Assembly (NCBI RefSeq): GCF_000260985.4
Contig: NC_017857.3
Coordinates: forward strand, 124,001-188,000
DNA from: Methylophaga nitratireducenticrescens
GTDB lineage: Bacteria; Pseudomonadota; Gammaproteobacteria; Nitrosococcales; Methylophagaceae
Direction: 5' to 3'
DNA: 64,000 nt
Both the position numbers and the translations under genes were made by a program. Of this stretch, positions 38,036-47,948 are shown piece by piece (the first letter of the stretch is position 1; every line of letters begins with the position of its first letter). Below the pieces are notes generated by a model, which was not told where the DNA came from, made no database searches, and worked only from the letters and a program-made list of their open reading frames with translations.

Positions 38036-39238
38036 TTAGATCAATTTATTCGAATTATTCTGCAACATGACGTCCAGACCCTGTTTGTATATATTGGCTG
38101 CAGCATCGCGTTTATCCTGCGCCATTAATACTTCCGCCAGTGCCTGATAGGTTTCGCCACGCGGCCCGTGCTCAATACTGGCCCGCAAATAGGCTTCGGC
38201 TTTGGCCCATAATTTATTGGCCTGTGCCAATCTTCCCAACGTCAGCAATAACCAGGGGTTTTCTTCATGTTGTTTTAACCACTTTTCGGCCGTAGCCAGA
38301 CGTTTTAGTAAACCGCCCTGCAGAATTTTGCCATACTGATAGATCAGCGCATCACTCCAGTTTTTGCGTAAATATTCTTCAATCAATTGCATTGCCTGCT
38401 GTTGCTCACCCTGCAATAACAACCCATTTACATAGGTTTTCAATACTTGCTCAGATTGTCTGATTTTCGCCGGAGATTGCAGCCATATCTGCTCCATTCG
38501 CTGCCATTCCTGACGTATCAATGCATTTTGCAACTGTCCCACAGTGGCTTCTGCCGACAAAGCATTGGCTGAACCGGCATCCAAAACATGTCGCTTACGC
38601 AAATCGGGTAATACAGATTGTACTTCCTGCCATTGATCCGTTTCCTGATACAGCTGTTGCAGAAGCTGTAATACATAGGGATGTTTAGGTGCAACTTGAC
38701 GCAGATGTTGCAAGGTGGCTAATGCCTGTTCTTTCTGTCCGGCGGAAAGTTGTAATTCAGCCTGTACCACACCGACCGCAATATCAGCGCTGGGAGTCGT
38801 TTCGTGGGCCAGTTTCAAATAAGAGTCACGCCGCTCTGGCGCCTGTTGTTTCTGTGCAGCCCGTGCAGCTGCCAGATAGTGCAATAACGGTGTTTCGCTG
38901 TTGCCGGCATGGCGCAGTAACAATCGTTCAGCTTCTGCCCAACGGCCTTCTTCCAGAGTTATCAACCCGTTGGTTAGCGCTTTAGTGGCACGTTTATGGC
39001 GCTGGTTTTCCTGCCATTGCGACAGGCGGTTTGGCGTACTTTTAATCACCGCCAGACTGCGCAGCGTAAAATAAACCACTAACAGCAGAATCAACCAAGC
39101 CACGCTAAACACAATCAACGAGGTTTCCAGCGTCCACTGGCCGTATTGCACCAATACAAAGCCTGGCTCGAAATCAGCTAACCAGACAAACACACCGCCT
39201 AATGCCAGCGCAATGGCAATAATAACCAGCCATTTCAT
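38036..39238 (-). CDS. hemY: Heme biosynthesis-associated TPR protein HemY
   Basis: A 400-aa inner-membrane protein of the proteobacterial hemCDXY operon, not the protoporphyrinogen oxidase sometimes given the same name. Two N-terminal membrane helices (about 3-22 and 38-62) precede the HemY_N region and a series of tetratricopeptide-like helices (for example YLAAARAAQKQQAPERRDSY, AKAEAYLRASIEHGP). Its precise role in heme synthesis is unsettled. The start overlaps hemX by 4 bp. Confidence 0.92.
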   Translation of the reverse strand: MKWLVIIAIALALGGVFVWLADFEPGFVLVQYGQWTLETSLIVFSVAWLILLLVVYFTLRSLAVIKSTPNRLSQWQENQRHKRATKALTNGLITLEEGRWAEAERLLLRHAGNSETPLLHYLAAARAAQKQQAPERRDSYLKLAHETTPSADIAVGVVQAELQLSAGQKEQALATLQHLRQVAPKHPYVLQLLQQLYQETDQWQEVQSVLPDLRKRHVLDAGSANALSAEATVGQLQNALIRQEWQRMEQIWLQSPAKIRQSEQVLKTYVNGLLLQGEQQQAMQLIEEYLRKNWSDALIYQYGKILQGGLLKRLATAEKWLKQHEENPWLLLTLGRLAQANKLWAKAEAYLRASIEHGPRGETYQALAEVLMAQDKRDAAANIYKQGLDVMLQNNSNKLI

Positions 39239-40269
39239 GGTTCAAATCCTTTCAACCAGCGAAGTGATCCCGAAATATCCGGTGTTTCGATACTGATGGC
39301 CTGGTTTTGCATGGCTTGCAGACTTTCCAGCATCGCATCGCGATGATCACCGACAAAATACTGTTCAAGCCAGCTGCTGGCTGATTGCAGGCTCTGCTCA
39401 AACATACGCTGGTTGCCTGAAAGCGCAGCAAAGCGAGCGGTCTCCAGTTGCAAGCGCAGGTTCTGATACAGGAAGTAACGTTGCTCAGGCATTAATACTG
39501 CTTGCGGGGCATCCTCCTGCTGACGAATAACCACCAGTGAACGTAGCTGTGTCCAGATATCGGCAACCGCTTCACGCCAGGCTGATTGTTCTGTTACTTC
39601 TGTTTCAGTTTCGTCGTAGAAAGACTGTTTAGGGCCAGTAACAACACGCAGCTTATCAATCGAACCCATCAAACCCAACATATCGGCAGCGATGCCTGCT
39701 ACATCAGCTTCTCCAGCTGCTTCAAGTGCCAGCTCTTCCTCCGCAATAAGCTCACGCAAGGGTTGCATTCGATAGTCACCAATTTCACGGATCTGTTGAT
39801 CAGCCAGTGATAGGGCAAGCGCCGCCCCACTGGTATCATTCGCCAATAAAGCCCGCTGATTGGCGAGATTGAGCAAATAACGGATTTCCGCCAATGCCCA
39901 TTCAAGCTCGATTTCCTCAGTCGTTAACGGTGACTGGTTTTGTAGCTTGGTCAGTACGTCACCATGTTCCAGTTGTGATTGTTTTAGTGACGATAGTTGA
40001 CTGTCCAGCTGACGCTGGCTATTGGTCAGTTGCGAAATATCCGTTTCGAGTTTGGCGATTTCATCAACTCGACTTTCCACATCCACCAGTTGCTGTTTCT
40101 GCTGCCATACCAGCCAAAGTGCGCCAGCCCCTGGCAACGTTATCAATATCGCTAAGATAATTAGTAGCACCCACTTTACTGAAACCGTCTTTTTGGGTGT
40201 TTCTGAGACATTTTTTTCAGTTTTTTTGGCGGGCTTTTCGACCTGCTCAGATTTGCTGTTAGGCTCCAT
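39235..40269 (-). CDS. hemX: HemX-family membrane protein of the heme operon
   Basis: A 344-aa protein with a Lys-rich cytoplasmic N-terminus, one membrane helix (about 29-51, WVLLIILAILITLPGAGALWLVW), a coiled coil (about 55-100) and a helical C-terminal periplasmic domain. It belongs to the family often labelled uroporphyrinogen-III C-methyltransferase because of its operon position, although no SAM-binding motif is visible. It overlaps hemD by 11 bp and hemY by 4 bp, so translation should be coupled. Confidence 0.9.
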   Translation of the reverse strand: MEPNSKSEQVEKPAKKTEKNVSETPKKTVSVKWVLLIILAILITLPGAGALWLVWQQKQQLVDVESRVDEIAKLETDISQLTNSQRQLDSQLSSLKQSQLEHGDVLTKLQNQSPLTTEEIELEWALAEIRYLLNLANQRALLANDTSGAALALSLADQQIREIGDYRMQPLRELIAEEELALEAAGEADVAGIAADMLGLMGSIDKLRVVTGPKQSFYDETETEVTEQSAWREAVADIWTQLRSLVVIRQQEDAPQAVLMPEQRYFLYQNLRLQLETARFAALSGNQRMFEQSLQSASSWLEQYFVGDHRDAMLESLQAMQNQAISIETPDISGSLRWLKGFEP

Positions 40270-41026
40270 GATCTGATCCCATTTCTATAAGTCGCTGAAT
40301 GATTGCACCATCACTGGCATCTAGACTGACATGCACCTGTTTAAATCCTTGTTCCAAGGCAAAAGCCTTGATTCGTTTACTGACTACCAACAAAGGTTTT
40401 TGCAAAATCTGCGGGCAGCTGACTGATAATAAACTTAACAGGTTTGTCACACCATTGGCACTGGTTGCTGTCAACCAATCGGCTGAACAGGATTGTTGTT
40501 GAAGTTCGGACGATACCGTCGGTAATTGTCGGCGGTAAACTTCCAGATAACTAATTTTAGCACCTCTGGCACGCAACGTATCCGCCATCAGCTCACGTCC
40601 ACCTTCACCCCGCACAATGACGACCTGCTGTTGAGCCATTTGTTGCCATTCGGGTAACTGCAGCAAACCTTCACTGCCGTTTGATAGCTCAGGCTGTAAA
40701 TCCACCGTTAAACCGTTTTGCCGCAATGCCTGCGCCGTGCCCTCGCCTGCAGCGACCAATTTAACATGGGCTGGCAATGGGTGCGGATTACCCTGTAGAA
40801 AATGTTCAACAGCATTACGACTGACAAATACCAGCCAATTGGTTTGTTGCGGATTCCATTCGCCCCATTGTTTGACATCAATAGCCGTAATTTCAATGAC
40901 CGGAAAGACTATTGCCTCTCCACCCTGCTGTTCGATAAGCTCGACCAGTCCAGCCGTCTGTCGAATCGGACGTGTTACTAAAATCTTGCGGCCTTCCAAT
41001 GCCAGAGCCGAATGCTCAGGCATCAT
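40259..41026 (-). CDS. hemD: Uroporphyrinogen-III synthase
   Basis: Cyclises hydroxymethylbilane with inversion of ring D to give uroporphyrinogen III. The 255-aa protein starts at the ATGATG at 41026, overlapping the end of hemC by 11 bp. It has the loose HemD pattern: [20 protein letters not shown] near the start, [24 protein letters not shown] and [15 protein letters not shown], where the Thr/Ser-rich loop and Ser-Ala-Asn segment fit the active-site cleft. The family is poorly conserved, so context supports the call. Confidence 0.93.
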   Translation of the reverse strand: MMPEHSALALEGRKILVTRPIRQTAGLVELIEQQGGEAIVFPVIEITAIDVKQWGEWNPQQTNWLVFVSRNAVEHFLQGNPHPLPAHVKLVAAGEGTAQALRQNGLTVDLQPELSNGSEGLLQLPEWQQMAQQQVVIVRGEGGRELMADTLRARGAKISYLEVYRRQLPTVSSELQQQSCSADWLTATSANGVTNLLSLLSVSCPQILQKPLLVVSKRIKAFALEQGFKQVHVSLDASDGAIIQRLIEMGSDHGA

Positions 41027-41945
41027 AAACGTCAGCCAGAATTTTATCAGCGCCCTGGTTAAGTAACATCTCACCTAATGTTAAGCCAAGTTGTTCGGAT
41101 TCACTGGCCTTGCCGCGAATTTCCTGCTGCAGCATCTCGGTTCCGTCAGGACGCCCCACCAGCCCCCGTACCCAGAGATCATCACCATTTAATATGGCGT
41201 AGCCACCGATTGGGACCTGACAGCCCCCTTTTAAGCGACGATTTAATGCCCGTTCAGCTTTGACAGTGATTGAGGTCAACTCACAATTAAGCAGGGCAAT
41301 TAACGCATTCATTTCGTCATCATTGATACGGGTTTCAATACCTAGTGCGCCCTGTCCAATCGCAGGCAAACTTTGCTCTGGCGTTAAGGCACTGCGAATA
41401 CGCTGATCAAAACCCAATCTTTCCAAGCCGGCTTTGGCCAGTATAATCGCATCAAAGTTACCTGCATCCAGCTTGGCAAGACGGGTATTTACATTGCCGC
41501 GCAGCGGTACAATTTTCAAATCCGGTCGGTAGTGACGAAGCTGACATTCCCTGCGCAGACTGGAAGTACCCACAACGGCACCCTCAGGTAAATCATCAAC
41601 GTTTTCAAAATGATTGGAAACAAACGCATCATGTGGATCATGGCGTTCGCAGATCACTGGTAAATGCAGACCTTCCGGAAACTCCACCGGTACATCTTTC
41701 ATTGAATGCACCGCAATATCGGCTTCACCGGCCAGCATGCTCTGTTCCAGTTCTTTGACAAACAAGCCTTTGCCGCCCACTTTGGCTAATGGGGTATCGA
41801 GAATGATATCGCCCTGAGTTTTGATACGAACCAGTTCGATATTCAGGTGGGGATCCAGAGCCAACAGACTGTCACGAACAAATTCAGCCTGCCAGATGGC
41901 AAGTGGGCTGCGACGGGTAGCAATTCGAACAGTGCGTTGACTCAT
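41016..41945 (-). CDS. hemC: Porphobilinogen deaminase (hydroxymethylbilane synthase)
   Basis: Polymerises four porphobilinogens into hydroxymethylbilane. ATG 41945 ([20 protein letters not shown]) is the family start; an upstream ATG would add five residues. Key segments are [29 protein letters not shown] with the catalytic Asp nearby, [11 protein letters not shown] and GGCQVPIGG, whose cysteine holds the dipyrromethane cofactor. It is the first gene of hemC-hemD-hemX-hemY and is divergent from argH. Confidence 0.96.
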   Translation of the reverse strand: MSQRTVRIATRRSPLAIWQAEFVRDSLLALDPHLNIELVRIKTQGDIILDTPLAKVGGKGLFVKELEQSMLAGEADIAVHSMKDVPVEFPEGLHLPVICERHDPHDAFVSNHFENVDDLPEGAVVGTSSLRRECQLRHYRPDLKIVPLRGNVNTRLAKLDAGNFDAIILAKAGLERLGFDQRIRSALTPEQSLPAIGQGALGIETRINDDEMNALIALLNCELTSITVKAERALNRRLKGGCQVPIGGYAILNGDDLWVRGLVGRPDGTEMLQQEIRGKASESEQLGLTLGEMLLNQGADKILADVYDA

Positions 41946-42022
41946 GAAATAAATATCCACTTAAAAGTTAACAGTGCCATCAATTCTAACATTTTCCTCT
42001 GCGGATCCACGAGCAGCCGCGT

Positions 42023-42028
42023 TATAAT
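42023..42028 (+). promoter_or_regulatory. -10 element of argH
   Basis: A perfect TATAAT 37 bp before the argH ATG in the 119-bp hemC-argH gap. No convincing -35 is seen 16-18 bp upstream. Confidence 0.5.
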
Positions 42029-42064
42029 GCGATTTTTTTCTGCCAGCAATCACAGGCCCGCGCC

Positions 42065-43447
42065 ATGACCGCATCTGATAAAAAGCTTTCTTCTGCCCGA
42101 CTCACCCAACCTACTAATAAATTTGTTGAGGAATTCACGGCTTCGGTAACCTTCGATAAACGCATGTACCGGCAGGATATTCAGGGTTCCGTCGCGCATG
42201 CCTCCATGCTGTGCAAAGTAGATGTGCTGACGACAACTGAACGCGATCAAATCATTGATGGCTTGCAGCAGATTGAAAGTGAAATCGATAACGATCAGTT
42301 TGAATGGTCGATTGCGCAGGAAGATGTGCATATGAACATCGAATCCAGACTGATCAAACTGATTGGTGAAGTCGGTAAAAAACTGCATACCGGTCGGTCA
42401 CGTAATGATCAGGTGGCAACCGATGTGCGTTTGTATCTGCGAGACATGATTGTGCCTGTTCGCAGTGAATTGCAACGCTTGCGTTCGACTTTGCTGGATG
42501 TGGCAGAGCGTGAATTCGATACCATCATGCCCGGTTTTACCCATCTGCAAACTGCCCAGCCAGTGACATTTGGTCATCATATGCTGGCCTGGTTTGAGAT
42601 GCTCAGCCGTGATCTGGAACGGCTGGATGACTGCACTAAACGGGTCAACAGTCTGCCATTAGGTGCTGCCGCACTGGCTGGCACAACCTTCCCGATTGAT
42701 CGTGAATACACCGCTGAACTGCTTGGTTTTGAACGTATCTGTCGCAACTCGCTGGATGCGGTCAGTGATCGCGATTTTGCCATTGAATTTAACAGCTTCG
42801 CCTCATTGCTAATGATGCACCTGTCGCGGTTCTCAGAAGAATTGATCATCTGGTCCTCGGCCCAGTTTGATTTTGTTGATCTGGGTGATGCCTTTTGTAC
42901 CGGCTCATCAATCATGCCGCAAAAGAAAAACCCTGATGTGCCGGAACTGGTACGCGGTAAAACCAGCCGGGTTTACGGCAATCTGTTTAACCTGCTAACG
43001 CTAATGAAAAACCAACCATTGGCGTACAACAAGGATAATCAGGAAGATAAAGAACCGCTGTTTGACACCATCGACACATTGCTTGGCTCGTTACGTGTCT
43101 ATGCCGATATGCTCGCAGTAATCACCGTCAAAAAAGACAATATGCGTCTGGCGGCTCTGAAAGGTTATGCCACCGCCACCGATCTGGCAGATTATCTGGT
43201 GCGTAAAGGCGTTGCTTTCCGTGATGCCCATGAGGTAGTTGGTCTGTCAGTTGCCTATGCCATCAAACAACAAAAAGATCTGTCGGCATTAACACTGCAG
43301 GAACTGCAGCAATTCAGTGATCAGATCGGTGACGATGTATTTTCTGTATTAACCCTGGAAGGCTCAGTGGCAGCTCGCAATCATCTGGGGGGAACTGCAC
43401 CGGAACAGGTTAAAAAAGCGATTCAAACCGCCCGTAACGAACTGTAA
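42065..43447 (+). CDS. argH: Argininosuccinate lyase
   Basis: Last step of arginine synthesis: argininosuccinate to arginine plus fumarate. At 460 aa it has the fumarase/aspartase-superfamily signature [20 protein letters not shown] (about 281-300) with the catalytic Ser in the mobile loop, [13 protein letters not shown], and [18 protein letters not shown] with the general-acid His. It is divergent from hemC, and DUF5924 follows after 91 bp. Confidence 0.96.
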   Translation: MTASDKKLSSARLTQPTNKFVEEFTASVTFDKRMYRQDIQGSVAHASMLCKVDVLTTTERDQIIDGLQQIESEIDNDQFEWSIAQEDVHMNIESRLIKLIGEVGKKLHTGRSRNDQVATDVRLYLRDMIVPVRSELQRLRSTLLDVAEREFDTIMPGFTHLQTAQPVTFGHHMLAWFEMLSRDLERLDDCTKRVNSLPLGAAALAGTTFPIDREYTAELLGFERICRNSLDAVSDRDFAIEFNSFASLLMMHLSRFSEELIIWSSAQFDFVDLGDAFCTGSSIMPQKKNPDVPELVRGKTSRVYGNLFNLLTLMKNQPLAYNKDNQEDKEPLFDTIDTLLGSLRVYADMLAVITVKKDNMRLAALKGYATATDLADYLVRKGVAFRDAHEVVGLSVAYAIKQQKDLSALTLQELQQFSDQIGDDVFSVLTLEGSVAARNHLGGTAPEQVKKAIQTARNEL

Positions 43448-43538
43448 CTCTTTCTGGCAATCAGCAGCTTTCTGATAGCAGTTATAACTAACTGATAATC
43501 GTTATTTTGCTTGTTTACTCACCGGTGCTTCCGCTCAA

Positions 43539-44903
43539 ATGGCGTCATTAAAATCGTTTGTATTTGCTCTGATTGAACTGGCCAAACGCTGGCCTGGGCT
43601 GATTGCTGGCATTGGTTTTATTTCCGGTCTTGCCAGTTATTTTCTGGTAGAACGTAAAGAATCACTGGCGCAGGTTATCGCTATCCTGATGTTGGTCAGC
43701 TGGGTTTTTCTGGTACTGGAAAACTGGCTACGAGAAAGCTTCAAAAACCGCTTTGGCTTTAATATCCCACCCACGCTAATGCATTACGTGACACAGCTGG
43801 TGCATCAGGAAAGTCTATTTTTTGCCTTACCGTTTTTCCTTGCCGTCACTACCTGGAATCACACTCAGGCCGGATTTACCGGATTATTGATTTTATGTGC
43901 ATTAATATCGGTGATTGATCCACTGTATTACAAACAGCTTGCCCCACGCCGCTCGCTGTTTGTTATCTTTCATGCCTTGGCTTTATTTGCCGTATTACTG
44001 GTCGCTCTGCCCATCTTGCTGCAACTGACTACCGGTCAAAGTCTGGCGTTTGCCCTAATTGCTTCCCTGCTGTTCAGTCTGCCGAGTTTAGTGAAATTTG
44101 TTGCCAATGGTCGCTGGTGGCGACGGCCGTTAATGACATTAATGTTGGCCGCTTTAGCCGCTGGCTTGTGGCAAGTCCCCAGCTTAGTCCCTCCCGCAGC
44201 ATTGCGATTAACAGAGTTTAATCTGGTACAACAGGTTGATCGTGAACAACGTACGCACAGCATTCATATTGATCGTCTTGGTGTGCAATCCCTGAAACGC
44301 GATGGCATATATGCCTGGACCGCTATCCGCGCACCTCGCGGCTTGCAGGAAAAAATTCATCATCTTTGGCTCCATAACGGTAAACAAGTCGATCGAATCA
44401 CGCTGAATATTGAAGGCGGCAGTGAACAAGGCTATCGGGCCTGGACACAAAAATTGAATTTCCCAGAGGATCCGGTCGGTAAATGGCAGGTCAAAGTGGT
44501 CACGGATTCAGGGCAGCTGATCGGTATCAAACGCTTTAGCGTTGAAGCCAGCATTGATGAACGGGAAAGTCTGCTTGAGCGTCTTAAACCACCGTTTTTT
44601 CAAGAGCCAATCGAAGATCAGCAGAACATTGAAGATGCTGACGACACTCAACAACCGGAGAATACTGAAGAACAACAAAGCCTGTATGAGCGTCTAGCGC
44701 CGCAGTTTATTCAGGAGATGACCGAAAGTCAGGAGAACCCTGAAGAATCGGAAACTGTTCAAGAACAGGAGGGTACTGAAACACCGGAAAACACAGAAGA
44801 ACCGGAAAACGTCCAAGAGCAAGAAAGGGATGATCAAATACAACAAATCCCCGAAGAACTAAACAGCACTGAAGGGCATGAGAACTCTGAAGAACAGAAT
44901 TAA
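43539..44903 (+). CDS. Membrane protein of DUF5924/DUF2914 type with an acidic repetitive tail
   Basis: A 454-aa protein. The first half has about seven membrane helices (from WPGLIAGIGFISGLASYFLV through PLMTLMLAALAAGLWQVPSL). Then comes a beta-rich domain (about 225-345; HHLWLHNGKQVDRITLNIEG and GKWQVKVVTDSGQLIG) resembling DUF2914. The last 105 residues are Glu/Gln/Thr/Pro-rich with imperfect repeats. A short motif is duplicated (SLLERLKPPFFQE and SLYERLAPQFIQE). The family names are from recognition; function is unknown. The 3' end overlaps the convergent small gene by 4 bp. Confidence 0.75.
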   Translation: MASLKSFVFALIELAKRWPGLIAGIGFISGLASYFLVERKESLAQVIAILMLVSWVFLVLENWLRESFKNRFGFNIPPTLMHYVTQLVHQESLFFALPFFLAVTTWNHTQAGFTGLLILCALISVIDPLYYKQLAPRRSLFVIFHALALFAVLLVALPILLQLTTGQSLAFALIASLLFSLPSLVKFVANGRWWRRPLMTLMLAALAAGLWQVPSLVPPAALRLTEFNLVQQVDREQRTHSIHIDRLGVQSLKRDGIYAWTAIRAPRGLQEKIHHLWLHNGKQVDRITLNIEGGSEQGYRAWTQKLNFPEDPVGKWQVKVVTDSGQLIGIKRFSVEASIDERESLLERLKPPFFQEPIEDQQNIEDADDTQQPENTEEQQSLYERLAPQFIQEMTESQENPEESETVQEQEGTETPENTEEPENVQEQERDDQIQQIPEELNSTEGHENSEEQN

Positions 44904-45115
44904 TCCTTACGCTTGACCCCAAGAAACGAAGCGACCGTTAAAAATAGCATCCAAACCAGGTAGCTTGGCAACCAGACTGTCCACCAACCTTCTTCCAACG
45001 GTGAGGATGAAAGCGGATCGATATAAAAATAGGCATAAAGATTCAATGCCAGGTTAATCAGTAACCCTATAATCGCGATAAAACTTAATATCGAATTCAG
45101 TCTGATTTTCTTCAT
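44900..45115 (-). CDS. 71-aa membrane protein at the end of a PepSY operon
   Basis: ATG 45115 has GGAG five bases upstream; the longer open frame above it is not gene-like. The product (MKKIRLNSILSFIAIIGLLI..., ending SFLGVKRKD) has two membrane helices (about 8-28 and 47-65) with an acidic loop between. No family is recognised. It is the last gene of the DUF3649-PepSY-DUF3325 run, 26 bp after DUF3325. A similar-sized membrane protein follows the other PepSY gene in this window. Confidence 0.7.
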   Translation of the reverse strand: MKKIRLNSILSFIAIIGLLINLALNLYAYFYIDPLSSSPLEEGWWTVWLPSYLVWMLFLTVASFLGVKRKD

Positions 45116-45141
45116 AAAAACTCCATGAATCAAATTCGAGA

Positions 45142-45492
45142 TTAATTGAGCCACAAAACGATACAAGCAGATAAGCCAATCAAAGCCAGAAGAAGCGCTT
45201 TTGTTGCTGCAAAGCGTGGCCAGTAAGCCAATAAACCGACCCATATCAGCGCCGCCACCGATAGCAGCCCCAGCCAGACAACAATACCCACCACAACACC
45301 CCACACACTGATAGCAGGCCATAAGGAAACTATCAGTAGCATAGTAGAAGAAATTCGCAATAGACGAGTCCGACTGACTAATAATTTAGCTGAGTTTAAT
45401 TGTGAGTAGTGTCTGGGCATCGCCAGGCTCAAACCCGCCATACCGGCATAACATAATGCTGTTGCGAGCAACATCATCAGTAACATTTGCAT
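45142..45492 (-). CDS. DUF3325 family membrane protein
   Basis: A 116-aa protein with four hydrophobic helices, beginning MQMLLMMLLATALCYAGMAG and ending ALIGLSACIVLWLN. A conserved-looking central segment SRTRLLRISSTMLLIVSL fits the DUF3325 family, which recurs with PepSY proteins in ferri-siderophore uptake operons (from memory). It overlaps the PepSY stop by one base (TAATG). It is probably a small partner of the PepSY reductase-like protein. Confidence 0.78.
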   Translation of the reverse strand: MQMLLMMLLATALCYAGMAGLSLAMPRHYSQLNSAKLLVSRTRLLRISSTMLLIVSLWPAISVWGVVVGIVVWLGLLSVAALIWVGLLAYWPRFAATKALLLALIGLSACIVLWLN

Positions 45493-47135
45493 TACGCTGC
45501 CTCCGACTTGGTTTTATAACTACTGGACTTTCGTGACGCTGCTTTATGTTGTTTGCTTTTCAGTATTTTGACGCAGCAAACGCCCAACACACCGAACAAC
45601 ACGACGGTTAATTCCAAGCCGACATTCAGCCAGTCACCCTCAATGAAATAGCTGATTAAATGTTGCCCTGTCGTCAGCCAGTTGAGGATGGGCAGTAATA
45701 AACATAACGTAGAAAATGTCGATAACTGCTCTATCCAGGCTCGAGAAGCGGGTCGTAATGCTGCATGTAATAAGCTGCCCAGCCAAATGAAGAAAAACAG
45801 TTTGATTTCCCAGCTGGCGCGCTCCGGTACATCCAATGGCAACAGCCGATTCACCCAAAAATACGCCACACAGGCGATCATTAATCCGCTGATAGCGCTG
45901 ATATTAAGGACTTCAATAGCACGGTAGACTTTTGGTGTTTGCGTCCCGAACTCATTCAAGGATTTTTGCCGGCGTTTCACCATAAACAGAATGGCGCCGG
46001 TGGCCATCATGATGGTGCCAGCCATGCCCAGAATAAAATAAATCCAGCGAACGGTATAACCGCCAAAATTGGCAAAATGTAAGGTCCGCATAATACGTTG
46101 TGCGGCAAAGGCACTACTTTTATCAAATGTTTCCGGTGCTTCGATATGAATCATTTCACCGGTTACCGCATCAAAAATAACCTGACCGGAACTCAAAAAT
46201 AATAAGCGTCCAGTATTTTTCTCCTGCTCAAACAAGCCAAAGATTTTAGCAACCGCACTACTGTCACCGGGATGCTCGACACTGATAAAACTACCCGGTT
46301 TCTCCATTAATGCTTCGCTCTGTTTAAACAGCTCGGTCAACAATAAAACATCAGCTTCAATACCTGTCTCTGGGCGATGCTCGGGTTGGTTGAACACCTC
46401 GGCAAAGAAACTCTGTGGTTTGTCATAATTGGCCAATACTCCGGCTGGCATATAGATCGACACAAAGATCACCAGCCCGCTGTAGGCAATCATCAATTGA
46501 AATGGTAACGATAAAACCGAAGATGCATTATGTGCATCGAGCCAGCTGCGCTGGCCTTTACCCGATCGAAAGGTAAAAAAATCTTTGAAGATACGTTTAT
46601 GAATAATGATGCCGCTGACCAAAGCCACCAGCATGATCATGGTAAAAAATCCCACCAGCCAGATACCGGTCATACCGGCATGAAACTCAAAATGCATATG
46701 CACAAAGTGATGACCCCCCTGAGTCTCACGCTGTTGCTGATCAGGAATTATTTCACCGCTAACAGGATGTAACCGGCGCTGCTGAACTTCGGCATTATCA
46801 TCTTCCCAGGATAAGCCAATTGCTGGATCGGCCTCACTGGGCAACCGTATGCGCCAAAAATGGCTTTGGGGGGCGACCTTTCGCAGAAAGTTTTCACCTT
46901 GAGTGACTGCATCCAGGCGTTGCTCTTGAGTACTGGTTGCGGGATCAAATTCACCGATTAATGCCCGTTCAGGCGTCATCCAATGGGTGATGGCATCATC
47001 AAAGACACCTATGGTTCCCGTTAAGAAAATGGCAAATAATGCCCAACTGGCAACTAAGCTGCCCCATGTATGCAACCAGGCCATCGATTGACGGAATCGT
47101 CCTTGTTCAATACTTACATCCGTCGATTTGCTCAT
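45492..47135 (-). CDS. PepSY-associated membrane protein, candidate ferri-siderophore reductase
   Basis: A 547-aa inner-membrane protein with an N-terminal helix (MAWLHTWGSLVASWALFAIFLTG), a periplasmic PepSY-type region with GLSWEDDNAEVQQRRLHPVSG, and several C-terminal helices. Histidines suited to heme binding occur in WLHTWGS, HHFVHMHFEFHAG, IIHKR and LHFANFGGY. This is the PepSY_TM pattern of siderophore-linked reductases (FoxB/FegB-like family). ATG 47135 overlaps the upstream DUF3649 stop by 4 bp. A Fur-like box precedes the operon. Confidence 0.85.
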   Translation of the reverse strand: MSKSTDVSIEQGRFRQSMAWLHTWGSLVASWALFAIFLTGTIGVFDDAITHWMTPERALIGEFDPATSTQEQRLDAVTQGENFLRKVAPQSHFWRIRLPSEADPAIGLSWEDDNAEVQQRRLHPVSGEIIPDQQQRETQGGHHFVHMHFEFHAGMTGIWLVGFFTMIMLVALVSGIIIHKRIFKDFFTFRSGKGQRSWLDAHNASSVLSLPFQLMIAYSGLVIFVSIYMPAGVLANYDKPQSFFAEVFNQPEHRPETGIEADVLLLTELFKQSEALMEKPGSFISVEHPGDSSAVAKIFGLFEQEKNTGRLLFLSSGQVIFDAVTGEMIHIEAPETFDKSSAFAAQRIMRTLHFANFGGYTVRWIYFILGMAGTIMMATGAILFMVKRRQKSLNEFGTQTPKVYRAIEVLNISAISGLMIACVAYFWVNRLLPLDVPERASWEIKLFFFIWLGSLLHAALRPASRAWIEQLSTFSTLCLLLPILNWLTTGQHLISYFIEGDWLNVGLELTVVLFGVLGVCCVKILKSKQHKAASRKSSSYKTKSEAA

Positions 47136-47428
47136 CGTAACCACTCCGTCAACAGCAAACCTAAGCCGCCAATAATCACTGTTGCACCTATCATTCCTAT
47201 CCAGGCACGTTTGGCATTTTTAACGGCAAACACCCAGATGACCGCGGCGGTATACACGGCAAAACTCAGTAATGCGCTGGTAATAACGGCATCGGCACGA
47301 GATAAAGGCAAAATCGCGGCAATCAAAATCATCACTGCCGAGGTCAATAAATAGCCACCTAATGTAGCGGCCAGCACCAGCGAAAAAATTCGGCCAGAGT
47401 AAGACAGGGTCATATTGGGGTGTTCCAT
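47132..47428 (-). CDS. DUF3649 family membrane protein
   Basis: A 98-aa protein with three membrane helices (LVLAATLGGYLLTSAVMILI, ALLSFAVYTAAVIWVFAV, IGMIGATVIIGGLGLLLTEW). The composition and the place immediately before a PepSY protein fit DUF3649 (recognition from memory). It is first in the operon DUF3649-PepSY-DUF3325-small membrane protein. The start may be the ATG at 47413 instead; neither has a clear ribosome site. Confidence 0.78.
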   Translation of the reverse strand: MEHPNMTLSYSGRIFSLVLAATLGGYLLTSAVMILIAAILPLSRADAVITSALLSFAVYTAAVIWVFAVKNAKRAWIGMIGATVIIGGLGLLLTEWLR

Positions 47429-47582
47429 AAACAGTTTTAGCGAGTAAAACAGTCATCGATTATTCTGTTTTGTTTCAACAACATTGATAAAAGTCAGAAA
47501 ATTTCAGCAACTTATTTAAAGCCGAATAACACCACCTAAAGGTCCATTTAACAGGGAAAGTGGTTTTATATGCGTTATTAAT

Positions 47583-47601
47583 GATATAGATTATCGTTTG
47601 C
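47583..47601 (-). promoter_or_regulatory. Fur-like box before the PepSY operon
   Basis: On the minus strand GCAAACGATAATCTATATC matches 14 of 19 positions of the Fur consensus, including an unbroken GATAATC core. It lies 155 bp before DUF3649, in a very AT-rich stretch. Confidence 0.5.
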
Positions 47602-47905
47602 ATTTGTAATTAACAAGTATCTCTTTTCTCTATATAGTCAGATTCCGATTTAGCTACACTTTGGCACCATTGGTCTCGATCCCACAGAAGCCGCTATGGT
47701 TCCTCGATAGTACCCAACTACACTGGCATTAATATCGATATCTGCTGAATTAATATGGGGCGAAGACTTTCCCGGTTAACGTGGATGACGGCATACATGT
47801 TTTAGGTCGGTGTTCCCCATACTTCATAAGTAGAGTCGGATTTATGCAGCACTGCCATTAAATCTTCTTTAATCAGATTATAAAGCCGATTAACCATTGC
47901 TAACC
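47602..47905. other. Unresolved intergenic DNA, possible decayed gene
   Basis: About 300 bp with no supported gene. On the minus strand a 31-codon frame (47802-47897, MVNRLYNLIKEDLMAVLHKS...) looks protein-like and then hits a stop, with more stops further on. I do not recognise it. It could be a remnant coding segment. Confidence 0.35.
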
Positions 47906-47937
47906 TTCTGCATGATATGCCGCCATATCATGCAGAA
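47906..47937. terminator. 14-bp perfect hairpin after the first siderophore receptor
   Basis: TTCTGCATGATATG pairs exactly with CATATCATGCAGAA around CCGC, 11 bp past the receptor stop. The T-rich side lies on the plus strand, so for the minus-strand receptor transcript it is a stem without a T run: an imperfect terminator or an mRNA-end protector. Confidence 0.6.
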
Positions 47938-47948
47938 GTATTTTTAGA

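Noticed and set aside
45116-45322. 69-codon N-terminal extension of the 71-aa membrane protein
   Set aside because: It overlaps the DUF3325 gene in another frame and is Cys/Gly-rich in a non-protein-like way; a good ribosome site precedes ATG 45115.
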